Source: an uncultured SAR116 cluster alpha proteobacterium
GTDB lineage: Bacteria; Pseudomonadota; Alphaproteobacteria; Puniceispirillales; Marisalimonadaceae
Assembly: GCA_902589185.1 (NCBI GenBank)
Contig: CACIRZ010000005.1
Location: 1-64,000 of the forward strand
DNA length: 64,000 bases
Reading direction: 5' to 3'
A program made the position numbers and the translations under genes. How positions within the stretch are numbered: position 1 is the stretch's first letter; each line of letters begins with the position of its first letter. Below are positions 39,945-49,500 of the stretch, piece after piece. The notes beneath the pieces were generated by a model that searched no databases, had not been told where the DNA came from, and was given only the letters and a program-made list of their open reading frames with translations.

Positions 39945-39990
39945 TTAATTCAGTGTATAAGTATACACAAATTTTAAATTACTGAATTAA
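39945..39990. repeat. nested inverted repeats between dapB and dnaJ
   Basis: A perfect 10-bp inverted repeat (TTAATTCAGT at 39945-39954 and ACTGAATTAA at 39981-39990) flanks a perfect palindrome, GTGTATA-AG-TATACAC, at 39953-39968. The outer right arm covers the dnaJ stop codon. The two structures share two bases, so both hairpins cannot form fully at once. No U-tract follows on the minus strand, where both genes lie, so it is not a standard terminator for dnaJ. It may be an operator, an RNA end-stabilising hairpin or chance in AT-rich DNA. Confidence 0.45.
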
Positions 39991-41079
39991 TTTTTTAAAT
40001 CTACTAGTTTTAGGACTGATTTTTTCTAATCCTGAATCTTTAATTTGATTAAATAACTCTTCTTGTTTTCTTGAGAGGCCGACCGGCGTTTCAACATTAA
40101 TTTGTACATATTGATCGCCTCTAGTTCCACCTCGTAATGCAGGCATACCTTTACCCTTCATTCTTAAACGAGTTCCACTTTGTGTTCCAGCACTTAAGTT
40201 CATTTTTGCTTTAGACCCATCAATACATGGAACTTGAATGGAATTTCCTAAAACAGCGTCAATAAAGTTTACCGGCACCTCGATAAAAGTATCTTTTCCG
40301 TCTCTTTGAAAAAGGGAATGATCTTTTATATCAATAAAAATGTATAAATCGCCAGCGGATGCACCTCTTGGACCAGCTTCTCCTTCACCAGAAAGACGAA
40401 TACGCGTGCCGTTATCTACACCAGCTGGGACATTCACTGATAGCTTTTTATTTTTATTAACTCGTCCCTGACCTTTACAGGGTCTACAAGGATCACCAAT
40501 AATTTCTCCTGCACCAGAACATGCCGCACAAGTCCTTTCTATTGTAAAAAATCCTTGTTGAGCTCTTACTTTTCCATATCCACCACATTGACCACACTGC
40601 TTTGGTTGTGAACCTTTATTAGCTCCGGTTCCATTACATGATTCACATTTTCCAGGTACTGTTAGGGAAATTTCGACTTGGTCCCCAGAAAAAGCTTGTT
40701 CAAGAGAAATAGATAAATCATATCTTAAATCTGAGCCCGCAGAAGCAGATCTTCTCCTTGAATCACTTCCCATTCCAAACATATCTTCAAAAATATCTGA
40801 AAAACCACCACTTCCAAAACCCGAAAATCCTCCACCTGGACTTCCTCCACCAGCTTGAGAGAATGCTGCATGTCCAAACTGATCGTAAGCAGCTTTTTTT
40901 TGGGGATCTTTTAAAATCTCATAAGATTCTGATATCTCTTTGAATTTTTCTTCTGCTTTTTTATCACCAGGATTTCTGTCAGGGTGATACTTCATAGCTA
41001 ATTTACGGTAAGAAGATTTTATTTCACTATCCGACGCAGATTTAGATAAACCAAGTATCTCGTAATAATCACGTGCCAT
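39979..41079 (-). CDS. dnaJ: chaperone protein DnaJ
   Basis: DnaJ is the J-domain co-chaperone that delivers substrates to DnaK and stimulates its ATPase. The 366-residue protein has the J domain with the HPD motif in MKYHPDRNPGDKKA near residue 33, a Gly/Phe-rich linker (about 75-110), four CxxCxGxG-type zinc repeats (about 137-205, beginning CESCNGTGANKG) and the substrate-binding C-terminal domains. A TAAGG ribosome site precedes the ATG. It lies 31 bases after dnaK. Confidence 0.98.
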   Translation of the reverse strand: MARDYYEILGLSKSASDSEIKSSYRKLAMKYHPDRNPGDKKAEEKFKEISESYEILKDPQKKAAYDQFGHAAFSQAGGGSPGGGFSGFGSGGFSDIFEDMFGMGSDSRRRSASAGSDLRYDLSISLEQAFSGDQVEISLTVPGKCESCNGTGANKGSQPKQCGQCGGYGKVRAQQGFFTIERTCAACSGAGEIIGDPCRPCKGQGRVNKNKKLSVNVPAGVDNGTRIRLSGEGEAGPRGASAGDLYIFIDIKDHSLFQRDGKDTFIEVPVNFIDAVLGNSIQVPCIDGSKAKMNLSAGTQSGTRLRMKGKGMPALRGGTRGDQYVQINVETPVGLSRKQEELFNQIKDSGLEKISPKTSRFKKLIQ

Positions 41080-41110
41080 AAATTATGCCTTAAGTTTATC
41101 TTTAGTCTAT

Positions 41111-43030
41111 TTACGAAGCATCTTTCTTTTCTTCATTATCTTTGACTTCTTCGAAATCAGCATCCACAACATCTTCTTTACTTTCACCAGTATCATCTGC
41201 ATTGTCTGCGCTCTCAGCATTGTTTGCTTCATTTGCTTTGTAAGCTGCTTCTCCCATCTTCATCATAACTGCTGATAAAGACGATGTTTTTTCTTTTATT
41301 ATTGAAATATCTTCGCCTTCTAAAGCCGTTTTGAGTTCAGCAACAGCATCTTCTACCTCTTTCTTTGCATTTTCCTCAGCCTTATCACCTAAATCTGATA
41401 GTGATTTTTGGGCTCCATGTATCATTGACTCAGCTTGATTTCTAGCATCTATGGCTTCTCTTTTTTCTTTATCCGCTTCAGCATTATCCTCGGCTTCTTT
41501 TACCATTCTTTCAATTTCATTTTCTTCAAGTCCACCTGATGCTTGTATTGTAATATTATGAGCTTTTCCAGTAGCTTTGTCTTGAGCACTTACGTTAACA
41601 ATACCATTTGCATCAATATCAAATGTGACTTCGATTTGGGGTACTCCTCTTGGAGCAGGTGCAATACCCTCCAAGTTAAATTCGCCTAAAGATTTATTAT
41701 CTGAGGCCATCTCTCTTTCACCCTGAGAAACTCTAATTGTGACAGCTGATTGATTATCTTCAGCAGTTGAAAAAATCTGAGATTTTTTTGAAGGAATGGT
41801 TGTGTTTCTTTCAATTAATCTTGTAAACACACCACCCAATGTCTCAATTCCTAATGATAACGGAGTAACATCCAATAGAAGAACGTCTTTTACGTCACCC
41901 ATTAAAACCCCACCTTGTATAGCTGCACCTGAGGCAACAACTTCGTCAGGGTTTACACCTCTATGAGGTTCTGTCTTAAAAAATGAGGTTACAGCTTCAA
42001 CTATTTTTGGCATTCTAGTCATTCCACCGACAAGAATAACCTCATCAATATCACTTGCATTAACTCCTGCATCTTTCAAGGCTGCTTTGCATGGATTAAT
42101 GCTTTTAGTAATTAGATCATCTACAATACTTTCAAAATGTGATCTTGTTAATTTTACATTAAGATGTTTTGGCCCACTTGCATCAGCTGTTACAAAAGGT
42201 AGATTGATATCAGTTTGAGCTGCACTAGAAAGTTCTATTTTAGCTTTTTCGGCAGCCTCTTTCATTCTTTGAAGAGCTAATTTATCAGACCTTAAGTCAA
42301 TTCCATTGTCTTTTTTGAATTGATCAGCTATGTAATCAATTATTCTTTGATCAAAATCTTCTCCTCCTAGAAATGTGTCACCATTTGTTGATTTTACTTC
42401 AAAAACACCATCTCCAACTTCTAGGATTGATACATCAAATGTTCCGCCACCTAGATCATAAACTGCAATTGTACCACTTTCTTTTTTGTCAAGACCATAA
42501 GCTAGAGCAGCGGCAGTTGGTTCATTTATAATTCTGAGGACCTCTAATCCAGCAATTTTTCCCGCATCTTTTGTTGCTTGTCTTTGTGCATCATTGAAGT
42601 AAGCAGGCACTGTAATTACGGCTTTTTCTACTTTTTCTCCAAGAAATGCTTCCGCATCTTCCTTGAGTTTTCGCAAGATAAAGCTAGATACCTCAGAGGG
42701 TGCATAGTCTTGTCCGTTAGCTTTAACCCATGCATCCCCATTTTTGGCGGATATAATTTTATATGGTACTAATTCAGAAAATTTTTTGGAATATTCGTCA
42801 TCATGTCTTCGACCTATCAATCTTTTAATGGCAAATAAAGTGTTTTCAGGATTTGTTACTGCCTGTCTTTTAGCAGGTTGTCCAACTAATCGTTCGTCAT
42901 CTGTAATGCCTACCATAGACGGTGTTGTTCTGGCACCTTCACTATTTTCAATAATCTTAGGTGATTTACCATCCATCACAGATACACATGAATTCGTTGT
43001 ACCTAAATCGATACCTATAACTTTTGCCAT
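41111..43030 (-). CDS. dnaK: chaperone protein DnaK (Hsp70)
   Basis: DnaK is the ATP-dependent Hsp70 chaperone. The 639-residue protein starts [19 protein letters not shown] and has [19 protein letters not shown] near 195 and [17 protein letters not shown] near 335, the three Hsp70 signatures. The acidic C terminus ([14 protein letters not shown]) matches the bacterial DnaK tail. An AGGGAG ribosome site precedes the ATG. A sigma-32-type promoter lies about 65 bases upstream, between grpE and dnaK. Confidence 0.99.
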   Translation of the reverse strand: MAKVIGIDLGTTNSCVSVMDGKSPKIIENSEGARTTPSMVGITDDERLVGQPAKRQAVTNPENTLFAIKRLIGRRHDDEYSKKFSELVPYKIISAKNGDAWVKANGQDYAPSEVSSFILRKLKEDAEAFLGEKVEKAVITVPAYFNDAQRQATKDAGKIAGLEVLRIINEPTAAALAYGLDKKESGTIAVYDLGGGTFDVSILEVGDGVFEVKSTNGDTFLGGEDFDQRIIDYIADQFKKDNGIDLRSDKLALQRMKEAAEKAKIELSSAAQTDINLPFVTADASGPKHLNVKLTRSHFESIVDDLITKSINPCKAALKDAGVNASDIDEVILVGGMTRMPKIVEAVTSFFKTEPHRGVNPDEVVASGAAIQGGVLMGDVKDVLLLDVTPLSLGIETLGGVFTRLIERNTTIPSKKSQIFSTAEDNQSAVTIRVSQGEREMASDNKSLGEFNLEGIAPAPRGVPQIEVTFDIDANGIVNVSAQDKATGKAHNITIQASGGLEENEIERMVKEAEDNAEADKEKREAIDARNQAESMIHGAQKSLSDLGDKAEENAKKEVEDAVAELKTALEGEDISIIKEKTSSLSAVMMKMGEAAYKANEANNAESADNADDTGESKEDVVDADFEEVKDNEEKKDAS

Positions 43031-43093
43031 TAATGCGCTCCCTAAATTCAGAATAATTCCTACGAATTAATTATTTAAATTATATAAATTTTT

Positions 43094-43122
43094 ATATGGG
43101 TTAAGTTGTTGAATTTACAAGA
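43094..43122 (-). promoter_or_regulatory. sigma-32 (RpoH)-type promoter upstream of dnaK
   Basis: On the minus strand TCTTGTAA is followed by a 14-base spacer and CCCATAT, close to the heat-shock consensus CTTGAAA-N13/14-CCCATNT. The C and G positions of both elements match in otherwise very AT-rich DNA, which makes a chance match less likely. The decamer TCTTGTAAAT recurs upstream of grpE. It implies RpoH control of dnaK; no CIRCE operator is visible nearby. Confidence 0.65.
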
Positions 43123-43141
43123 TTATAAATAAAAATTATTT

Positions 43142-43786
43142 CTATTCATTTTTTTTATTATTTTGTTCTGAAGTTTCTTCTTCAGATTTTTTTGATATTC
43201 CTACCATTGCTGGCCTAACTAGTCTGTCATGTAAAAGAAATCCTTTTTGTGAAACTTCAACAACATACCCTGGTTCTTTTTCATTTGTTGGAACTTCAAA
43301 CATTGCTTGGTGAAGGTTATAATCAAACTTCTCTCCTAGTGGATTAATTTGTTTTAAACTATGTTTTTCAAACGTGTTTAATATTTCCTTTTCAACAATT
43401 TCTAAACCAATAACTAAGTTCTTTATTGGCTCAGAGAGTTGTGATTTATCATCTGGAACTGCCTCTAGTGCTCTTTGTAGATTATCAACCGATGAAACTA
43501 AGTCTCTTATAAAATAAATGTGACTATATTTTTTAGCGTCGGCAATCTCCTTAATTGTTCTTTTTCTTAAGTTTTCACTTTCAGCTAAAGTTCTTAAGAG
43601 TTGATCTTTAAGTTCTTTAATTTCATTATTCTGATTTTCAACTTTTTGTTCGATTGAAATATTTTCATCTTCATTTCCATCTACTTTAACTTCGCCAGTA
43701 TTTGTATCTGGTTCAATGTTGATGTTTTCTTCCAAAGAGTTTTCATCTTTATTATCTGTTTTTGATGTCACCTTATTTTTAGACAA
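43142..43786 (-). CDS. grpE: nucleotide exchange factor GrpE
   Basis: GrpE releases ADP from DnaK. The 214-residue protein has an acidic, poorly conserved N terminus (about 1-55), a long coiled-coil region (about 50-100, QLLRTLAESENLRKRTIKEI) and the C-terminal beta domain with FDYNLHQAMFEVPTNEKEPGYVVEVSQKGFLLHDRLVRPAMVGIS, read here in two parts around residue 160-195. The start is TTG at 43786 with a GGAG ribosome site seven bases upstream. hrcA, normally the gene before grpE in this class, is absent; the divergent neighbour rph is as expected. Confidence 0.95.
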   Translation of the reverse strand: MSKNKVTSKTDNKDENSLEENINIEPDTNTGEVKVDGNEDENISIEQKVENQNNEIKELKDQLLRTLAESENLRKRTIKEIADAKKYSHIYFIRDLVSSVDNLQRALEAVPDDKSQLSEPIKNLVIGLEIVEKEILNTFEKHSLKQINPLGEKFDYNLHQAMFEVPTNEKEPGYVVEVSQKGFLLHDRLVRPAMVGISKKSEEETSEQNNKKNE

Positions 43787-43922
43787 TTTCAGACTCCAAA
43801 TTTTTAATAATTAATATTCACATAATAAATATTAGGTTGATTTACAAGAGTTAAAAAATTATAAAGCTAAAAACAAATTTATGTAATTTGTGCAAACTAT
43901 GAATAAATTTTACTAATTATAA

Positions 43923-44654
43923 ATGCTAATGTTTAAACGACCTTCAAATAGAAATTTCGACGAATTAAGAAGTATATCACTTGAAGCAAATTTTTCTCCT
44001 TATGCTGAGGGATCATGCTTTGCAAAATTTGGAAAAACTCATGTTTTGTGTACTGCTTCAGTTGAAAGTAAATTACCACTATGGTTAAGAAATTCTGGTA
44101 AAGGATGGATTACTGCAGAATATGGAATGCTCCCAAGATCCACTCATTCTAGAATGGATAGAGAAGTGACTAAAGGAAAGCCTTCAGGGCGAACTCAAGA
44201 AATTCAAAGACTTATTGGAAGATCACTCAGATCAGTTGTTGACTTAGGAAAATTGGCTGAATTTCAGATAAAGATAGATTGTGATGTTATACAAGCCGAT
44301 GGAGGTACAAGAACTGCATCTATAACTGGGGCATGGGTAGCCCTTTATCAAGCGATTCACTTTTTACTCAAATCAGGAAAATTATCAGAAAACCCAATAA
44401 TAGACCAAGTTGCAGCTATATCCTGCGGTATTTGCGAAAATCAAGAATTAATTGATTTGGACTATGAAGAAGACTCAAGCGCAGAAACTGATGGAAATTT
44501 TGTTATGACTTCAAATAATGGAATTGTTGAGATACAGACAACAGCTGAGGAAAAACCATTCAATAAAGAACAATTTCAAAGACTTTTAAATCTGGCAGAA
44601 ATAGGTACAAAGAATATATTTAAAATTCAAATGGAAGCTCTAGGTTTAAATTAA
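43923..44654 (+). CDS. rph: ribonuclease PH
   Basis: RNase PH trims the 3' ends of tRNA precursors using phosphate. The 243-residue protein has [14 protein letters not shown] at the N terminus, the [18 protein letters not shown] signature near residue 62 and [22 protein letters not shown] with the catalytic aspartate near 120. Two ATG codons two residues apart are possible starts. It begins the plus-strand rph-rdgB-hemW operon, a conserved order in the class, divergent from grpE. Confidence 0.97.
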   Translation: MLMFKRPSNRNFDELRSISLEANFSPYAEGSCFAKFGKTHVLCTASVESKLPLWLRNSGKGWITAEYGMLPRSTHSRMDREVTKGKPSGRTQEIQRLIGRSLRSVVDLGKLAEFQIKIDCDVIQADGGTRTASITGAWVALYQAIHFLLKSGKLSENPIIDQVAAISCGICENQELIDLDYEEDSSAETDGNFVMTSNNGIVEIQTTAEEKPFNKEQFQRLLNLAEIGTKNIFKIQMEALGLN

Positions 44655-44659
44655 ATTTT

Positions 44660-45277
44660 ATGAAAAAACATATATTTAACGATAATAAATTAGTAATTGC
44701 TAGTCATAATGAAGGCAAGGTTGAAGAAATTAAAATTATGCTAAAACCTCTACAAATTCAGGTTTTGTCTGCAAATGATTTCAATTTAAAAGAGCCAATT
44801 GAAAATGGTAATACCTTTGAAAAAAACGCTTTAATTAAATCATCTTACGTGTGTAAAAAAACAGGAATTCCAAGTTTGTCAGATGATAGTGGAATTTGCT
44901 TTTGTGATCTAAACAATGAACCAGGTATTTATTCTGCTAGATGGGCAGGAAAAGAAAAAAATTTTAATCTTGCAATGTCTAAAATCAACGATTCAATGAA
45001 TAAAGTAAAAAATCCGAATTATAAATGCTTCTTTGTATGTGCTTTGTCACTTAGTTGGCCCAATGGAAATAACATAACAGTATCTGGAAAAATTGATGGT
45101 AAATTTTCATGGCCACCTAAAGGTAATTTTGGATTTGGTTATGATCCAATCTTTAAACCATTGGGATATAATTATACATTTGGTGAGATGGATCCAGAGT
45201 TTAAACATAGTATCAGTCACAGAGCTTTAGCATTTAAGAAGTTAAAAAGTTTGTGTTTTCCTAGTTTAGAAAATTGA
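44660..45277 (+). CDS. rdgB: RdgB/HAM1 non-canonical purine NTP pyrophosphatase
   Basis: RdgB hydrolyses dITP, ITP and XTP and so keeps deaminated purines out of DNA and RNA. The 205-residue protein begins with the substrate motif VIASHNEGKVEEIK, near residue 12, and has SLSDDSGICFCDLNNEPGIYSARWAG near 72 and GFGYDPIFKPLG near 155, the three HAM1 signatures. It starts 5 bases after rph and its stop overlaps the TTG start of hemW. Confidence 0.96.
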   Translation: MKKHIFNDNKLVIASHNEGKVEEIKIMLKPLQIQVLSANDFNLKEPIENGNTFEKNALIKSSYVCKKTGIPSLSDDSGICFCDLNNEPGIYSARWAGKEKNFNLAMSKINDSMNKVKNPNYKCFFVCALSLSWPNGNNITVSGKIDGKFSWPPKGNFGFGYDPIFKPLGYNYTFGEMDPEFKHSISHRALAFKKLKSLCFPSLEN

Positions 45278-46446
45278 ATAAATATAATCAAAATTTATTA
45301 AGCCTTTATGTTCACTGGCCTTATTGTGAGTCAAAATGTCCCTATTGTGATTTTAACTCTCATGTAAACGAAAAAATTGAAGTAAATGATTGGATCAAAT
45401 CATATAAAAATCAATTATTAGCTATGAAAGAAGAATTAATTGAAAACAATATAAATTTTAGACACCTTGATACACTTTTTTTTGGTGGAGGTACCCCTTC
45501 ATTAATGCCATTAAAAATAGTAGAGAGTATTATAGATATATCCAAAAAAATATTTGGTTTTAAAAAAGATATTGAAATAACACTTGAGGCAAATCCAAGT
45601 TCGTACGAAACCAAAAAATTTATTAAATTTAAACAATTAGGAATAAACCGGATATCGATTGGTGTACAATCTTTAAATAACAAATATTTAGAATTTCTAG
45701 GAAGATTACACAATATTAAAGATGTCAAAATTGCATTAAATGATGCATGCGAAATATTTGACAATATTTCTGTTGATTTAATTTATGCTTTTCATGGTCA
45801 AAAGATGAATGACTGGATAAATGAATTAAAAAGTTTTCTAAATTCTTATGATTTACAACATCTCTCTTTATATCAATTAACAATTGAGGAAGGCACAAAG
45901 TTTTTCAAAGAACATAAAAATGGTAATATTAAATTAATAGAAAATGACAAAGCTGCTGAGTTTTATGATATCTCTAACAAAGTGCTCAGTGATTTTGGAT
46001 TTATCAAATATGAAGTCTCAAACTATGCAAAAAAAGGTTTTAAATGTAAACATAATTTAAATTATTGGAACTCTGAAAATTGGATTGGCATAGGACCAGG
46101 TGCATATGGTAGATTGTGGTCATCAAAGAAAAATGAAAGAAGAATTGAATATCAAAATTATAAGAATCCAAAAACTTGGTTGTCTAAAAATTTGTTGCAA
46201 CCAGAATTTGAGAAAATTACTAAATTAAATACTAACGTTTCTGACATTGATACACTTACAATGGGATTAAGATTATATAAAGGTTTAGAAATTTCAAAGA
46301 TAAATAATTTATCTATAATAAATTTTAATTCTCTTAAAGAATTACAAAAACAAAAAATGTTAACATTTAAGGACGATGTCTTAAAAGTAAACAAAAAACA
46401 TATGATAAAATTAAATAGTATTTTAGATTATTTAATTAGTCATTAG
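45274..46446 (+). CDS. hemW: HemW-like radical SAM heme chaperone
   Basis: HemW is a radical-SAM protein, once annotated as oxygen-independent coproporphyrinogen oxidase, that binds heme and is thought to deliver it to respiratory enzymes. The 390-residue protein has the cluster motif HWPYCESKCPYCDFNSH near residue 14-30 and FFGGGTPSLMP near 70. The order rph-rdgB-hemW supports HemW over HemN, as does the short N terminus. The start is TTG at 45274, overlapping the rdgB stop (TTGA), with no alternative ATG before the motif. Its end overlaps the convergent lipoprotein gene by 11 bases. Confidence 0.92.
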   Translation: MNKYNQNLLSLYVHWPYCESKCPYCDFNSHVNEKIEVNDWIKSYKNQLLAMKEELIENNINFRHLDTLFFGGGTPSLMPLKIVESIIDISKKIFGFKKDIEITLEANPSSYETKKFIKFKQLGINRISIGVQSLNNKYLEFLGRLHNIKDVKIALNDACEIFDNISVDLIYAFHGQKMNDWINELKSFLNSYDLQHLSLYQLTIEEGTKFFKEHKNGNIKLIENDKAAEFYDISNKVLSDFGFIKYEVSNYAKKGFKCKHNLNYWNSENWIGIGPGAYGRLWSSKKNERRIEYQNYKNPKTWLSKNLLQPEFEKITKLNTNVSDIDTLTMGLRLYKGLEISKINNLSIINFNSLKELQKQKMLTFKDDVLKVNKKHMIKLNSILDYLISH

Positions 46447-47926
46447 ATTTACTGCATTCTTTTATGTTGGTTAATTTTCCTAAATCTTCTATTTGCATAA
46501 CTTGAACAGGCTTTTTGACAAAACCATTATCATCAAAAATTAATCCAGTTATTGGACCTTCAACATTGTTTAAATATTGAAGATTTTTTTGCAAATTATT
46601 AATATAGTTTATTCCTATTACACCAGCATCAAAACCTGCATTTGAAAAATAATCATTAGAATCCCCCCAAATATCTTTCCAAAGAAATTTTAACTGCTCG
46701 TTGTTCTTACTTAGTATCACAGGAAACCAAGATTTTTCTAATGATGGTTCATTTTTAATTTCTTCATTATTAAATGTTTCAGTGCCCAAAATTTTCACAA
46801 ATCTTGAGTCTACATTAAAGAAAGCTAACAAAGGTGCTATTTCTAATATAAACTCTTTTCTTCCTCCAATAAGAATAGTGTCAAACTTTGTGTGTGTTTC
46901 TTCAGATTCAGAATACCGTAAAAATTTTCTCAAATTTGAGTAAAGATTTGTTTTATTGTTTAATTCTTCATTTGAAAGAAAAAGTGAGCTGTAGTTATTT
47001 TTTTTATCTACTGAAATCAAATCAATTGATTGTCCAGAAATGATTTTCCCGTACAGATTATCTGGAGCTATAATGCCAAATTTACTATATCCTTGCAATA
47101 AGGCACACGAAATTACACTTTGAACCTGTTCTTCTGGAGAGAATCCCAAGGACCATACATTACTCTCCACCATTGCTATGTCATTTGAAAATGTTAGGAT
47201 TGGTATGTTATCCTTCTTTGCGAATGGCTTAATTTTTAATAATACTTCTCTTGTAAATGGGCCAATGATAAATTTGGGGTTAAGTAAATTAAATAAACTT
47301 GATATAAGCTCTAGATCAATAATTTTTCCAGTATCAAAATAAATTAATTTTATTTTACTGTTACCATAATTTAACATACTTAAATCAAGTGATTTTCTTA
47401 TTTTATTTCCAAAACTTGAATACTTACCTGTTAAAGGTAAAAAAACTATAATGTTTTGATAATGAATAGTCTTATTTGATTCAAACATATACCTTTTCAA
47501 AGTAGAAATATTTTCGTTGTTTTTTAAGTTGAGTTCAGTGTCACTTGAGCTTAAATTTTTTTTAAACATTTTCTGAACGGCTGATAATGCTAGCCTCGTT
47601 TTTTTATCTTCGACGTTATTTGAAATATTTCTGCCTTGAAGCAATCTTTCATTTCTAAATTCAAAAATAATATCACTTGTTTGTTTTTCTTTGGGTATTA
47701 CTATATTTTTTTTTAATATTGTACTTTTTAATACTTTTTTCTTTAAATTGTTGTTATTAACAAATACTTTTTTAATTATCTTTGATTTTTCTTTTGTTAT
47801 TTTTAGTTTTTCTGGTGTGCTTTTATTTTCAATTATTAATTTACTGTTTTCTCTATTACATCCATTTATCATTAATAATATACAAAAAATCATAATAAGA
47901 TTATGTTTAATATTATTTAAAAACAT
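46436..47926 (-). CDS. LpoA/LppC-like penicillin-binding-protein activator lipoprotein
   Basis: The 496-residue protein has a lipoprotein signal with lipobox LMINGC (Cys near residue 23). A lysine-rich linker follows, and then a periplasmic ligand-binding-type fold (about 155-480) including NIIVFLPLTGKYSSFGNKIRKSLDLSM, FIIGPFTREVLLKIKPFAKK and FGIIAPDNLYG. This matches the LppC/LpoA family that activates PBP1A in gammaproteobacteria and sits beside rsmI in both groups. The N-terminal TPR-type domain of E. coli LpoA is missing, which is usual in alphaproteobacteria. Role in cell-wall synthesis is inferred. Confidence 0.85.
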   Translation of the reverse strand: MFLNNIKHNLIMIFCILLMINGCNRENSKLIIENKSTPEKLKITKEKSKIIKKVFVNNNNLKKKVLKSTILKKNIVIPKEKQTSDIIFEFRNERLLQGRNISNNVEDKKTRLALSAVQKMFKKNLSSSDTELNLKNNENISTLKRYMFESNKTIHYQNIIVFLPLTGKYSSFGNKIRKSLDLSMLNYGNSKIKLIYFDTGKIIDLELISSLFNLLNPKFIIGPFTREVLLKIKPFAKKDNIPILTFSNDIAMVESNVWSLGFSPEEQVQSVISCALLQGYSKFGIIAPDNLYGKIISGQSIDLISVDKKNNYSSLFLSNEELNNKTNLYSNLRKFLRYSESEETHTKFDTILIGGRKEFILEIAPLLAFFNVDSRFVKILGTETFNNEEIKNEPSLEKSWFPVILSKNNEQLKFLWKDIWGDSNDYFSNAGFDAGVIGINYINNLQKNLQYLNNVEGPITGLIFDDNGFVKKPVQVMQIEDLGKLTNIKECSKSND

Positions 47927-47968
47927 GAAAACTCGCTAATTATTTTAAATAGATTTTAAGGTAATATA

Positions 47969-48865
47969 TTGAAAAAAGTAAGTAAAGAAGATCTGAGACT
48001 TCCTGATAAAGAGATAAAGGGATGTTTATATTTAATCGCTACTCCTATAGGTAATTTTGATGATATTAGCCTAAGAGCAATCAAATTATTGGAGACTGTA
48101 GAAATTTTACTTTGTGAAGATACCAGAAAAACTAAAAAATTACTTTCACATCTTAATATTAAACGTAAAAATCTTATTTCTTATAACGATAATAATGCTT
48201 CAAATAAAAGGCCATACATTATTAATAAACTCCTTTCAAAAATAAGTATTGGAATAGTTAGTGACGCAGGAACACCATTAATATCTGATCCTGGTTATAA
48301 ACTTGTCAAAGAATGCCAGTTAAATAATATCAAAGTAACTCATGCACCAGGTCCTTCTTCTGTTATTAATGGATTAATACTATCTGGCCTTCCAACAAAT
48401 CAATTTTATTTTGGCGGATTTGTTTCTTCCAAGAAAAATTTAAAAAAAAAACAATTCTTAGCCACTCAAACATATGTCATGACAGGAATATGGTTTGATA
48501 CTTGTTTGAGAATTAGTAATACACTTAAAGTAATGCACGAAGTGTTTGGAAACAGAAAAATTTCAATTGCAAGAGAGCTGACAAAAACATATGAGGAAAT
48601 TATTACTAGTGATTTAAAAAATATTCTTAACATCATTGACAAACGAAAGAAAGATGACAATCCCCTTAAAGGAGAAATTATTTTAATAGTAGACGGGTAT
48701 GCCAAAGAAGACTTTAAAATTGAAACATTAAATTTAATTATCAAAAATAAACTAAAGAAATTATCACTTCGTGACACTGTAAATGAAATTATAACTGAGA
48801 CTAAATTACCGCGAAGGGTAATTTATAACGAAGCAATAAGAATAAGGAATGATAAATGTACTTAA
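47969..48865 (+). CDS. rsmI: 16S rRNA cytidine-1402 2'-O-methyltransferase RsmI
   Basis: RsmI methylates the ribose of C1402 in the ribosomal decoding centre. The 298-residue protein has GCLYLIATPIGNFDDISLRA near residue 17, LCEDTRKTKKLLSH near 48, VSDAGTPLISDPGYKLV near 95 and APGPSSVINGLILSGL near 122, the tetrapyrrole-methylase-fold signatures. The start is TTG at 47969 with an AAGG site seven bases before it. It is divergent from the LppC-like gene. The yraN gene that often follows it is absent. Confidence 0.96.
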   Translation: MKKVSKEDLRLPDKEIKGCLYLIATPIGNFDDISLRAIKLLETVEILLCEDTRKTKKLLSHLNIKRKNLISYNDNNASNKRPYIINKLLSKISIGIVSDAGTPLISDPGYKLVKECQLNNIKVTHAPGPSSVINGLILSGLPTNQFYFGGFVSSKKNLKKKQFLATQTYVMTGIWFDTCLRISNTLKVMHEVFGNRKISIARELTKTYEEIITSDLKNILNIIDKRKKDDNPLKGEIILIVDGYAKEDFKIETLNLIIKNKLKKLSLRDTVNEIITETKLPRRVIYNEAIRIRNDKCT

Positions 48866-48924
48866 AATTAACGATGACAATTTTTATTTTTAATTTATTG
48901 TTCTTTATTTAGAAAGGGTCAAAT

Positions 48925-49500
48925 ATGAGAAATTTATTATTTATATTAATTATTACTTTATTTGTGCAATCATGTGCTCCTTTAGTTGGCACTGTTGGAA
49001 TGGTTTCTCTTGGAGCTGCATCTAAAGAAAAGGGGTTTGGTACATCTATAAACGATAGCCTTATAAAAACAAAAATATCTAATTTGATTTATAAATATGA
49101 TAAAGGTTTAATAGCAGACACAAAAGTTTTTGTTAATAATGGTTCAGTTTTATATACAGGAAAATTGAATGATCCAAACGACAAAATTGAGTTTACTAAG
49201 TTAGCTTGGAGTATAAGAGGTGTTAGAGAAGTTAACAATGAGATACAAATTATTGATACATCTTCTATCAAAAATATTGCAAGAGACATAGCTTCAGTAG
49301 GTGAAATTAGAGCACGAATAATGGCAGACAAATCCATAAATAGTATTAATTTTTCAATAGATGTAGTCAATGATACGGCTTACATTAGTGGTGTTGCTAC
49401 TAGTGAACTTGAGATGAACCTTGTAAAAAGTCATGCTTCAAGTGCAAGGTTTATTAAAGAAGTCTACAATTATATTATACTTAATAAAGATACAAGATGA
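48925..49500 (+). CDS. dual BON-domain outer-membrane lipoprotein (DolP/YraP-like)
   Basis: The 191-residue protein has a lipoprotein signal with lipobox VQSC (Cys near residue 17). Two BON domains follow: the first about 45-112 (DTKVFVNNGSVLYTGKLND, VREVNNEIQI) and the second about 122-190 (FSIDVVNDTAYISGVATSE, IKEVYNYIIL). Such proteins bind phospholipid and support outer-membrane integrity. In E. coli the like-named dolP also lies near rsmI and lpoA. An AAAGGG ribosome site precedes the ATG. The stop overlaps the gshB start (ATGA). Confidence 0.88.
   Translation: MRNLLFILIITLFVQSCAPLVGTVGMVSLGAASKEKGFGTSINDSLIKTKISNLIYKYDKGLIADTKVFVNNGSVLYTGKLNDPNDKIEFTKLAWSIRGVREVNNEIQIIDTSSIKNIARDIASVGEIRARIMADKSINSINFSIDVVNDTAYISGVATSELEMNLVKSHASSARFIKEVYNYIILNKDTR

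Noticed and set aside
43873-43891. 7-bp inverted repeat ACAAATT/AATTTGT before rph
   Set aside because: The arms are AT-only apart from one base pair, and such repeats are expected often by chance here; it does not match CIRCE.
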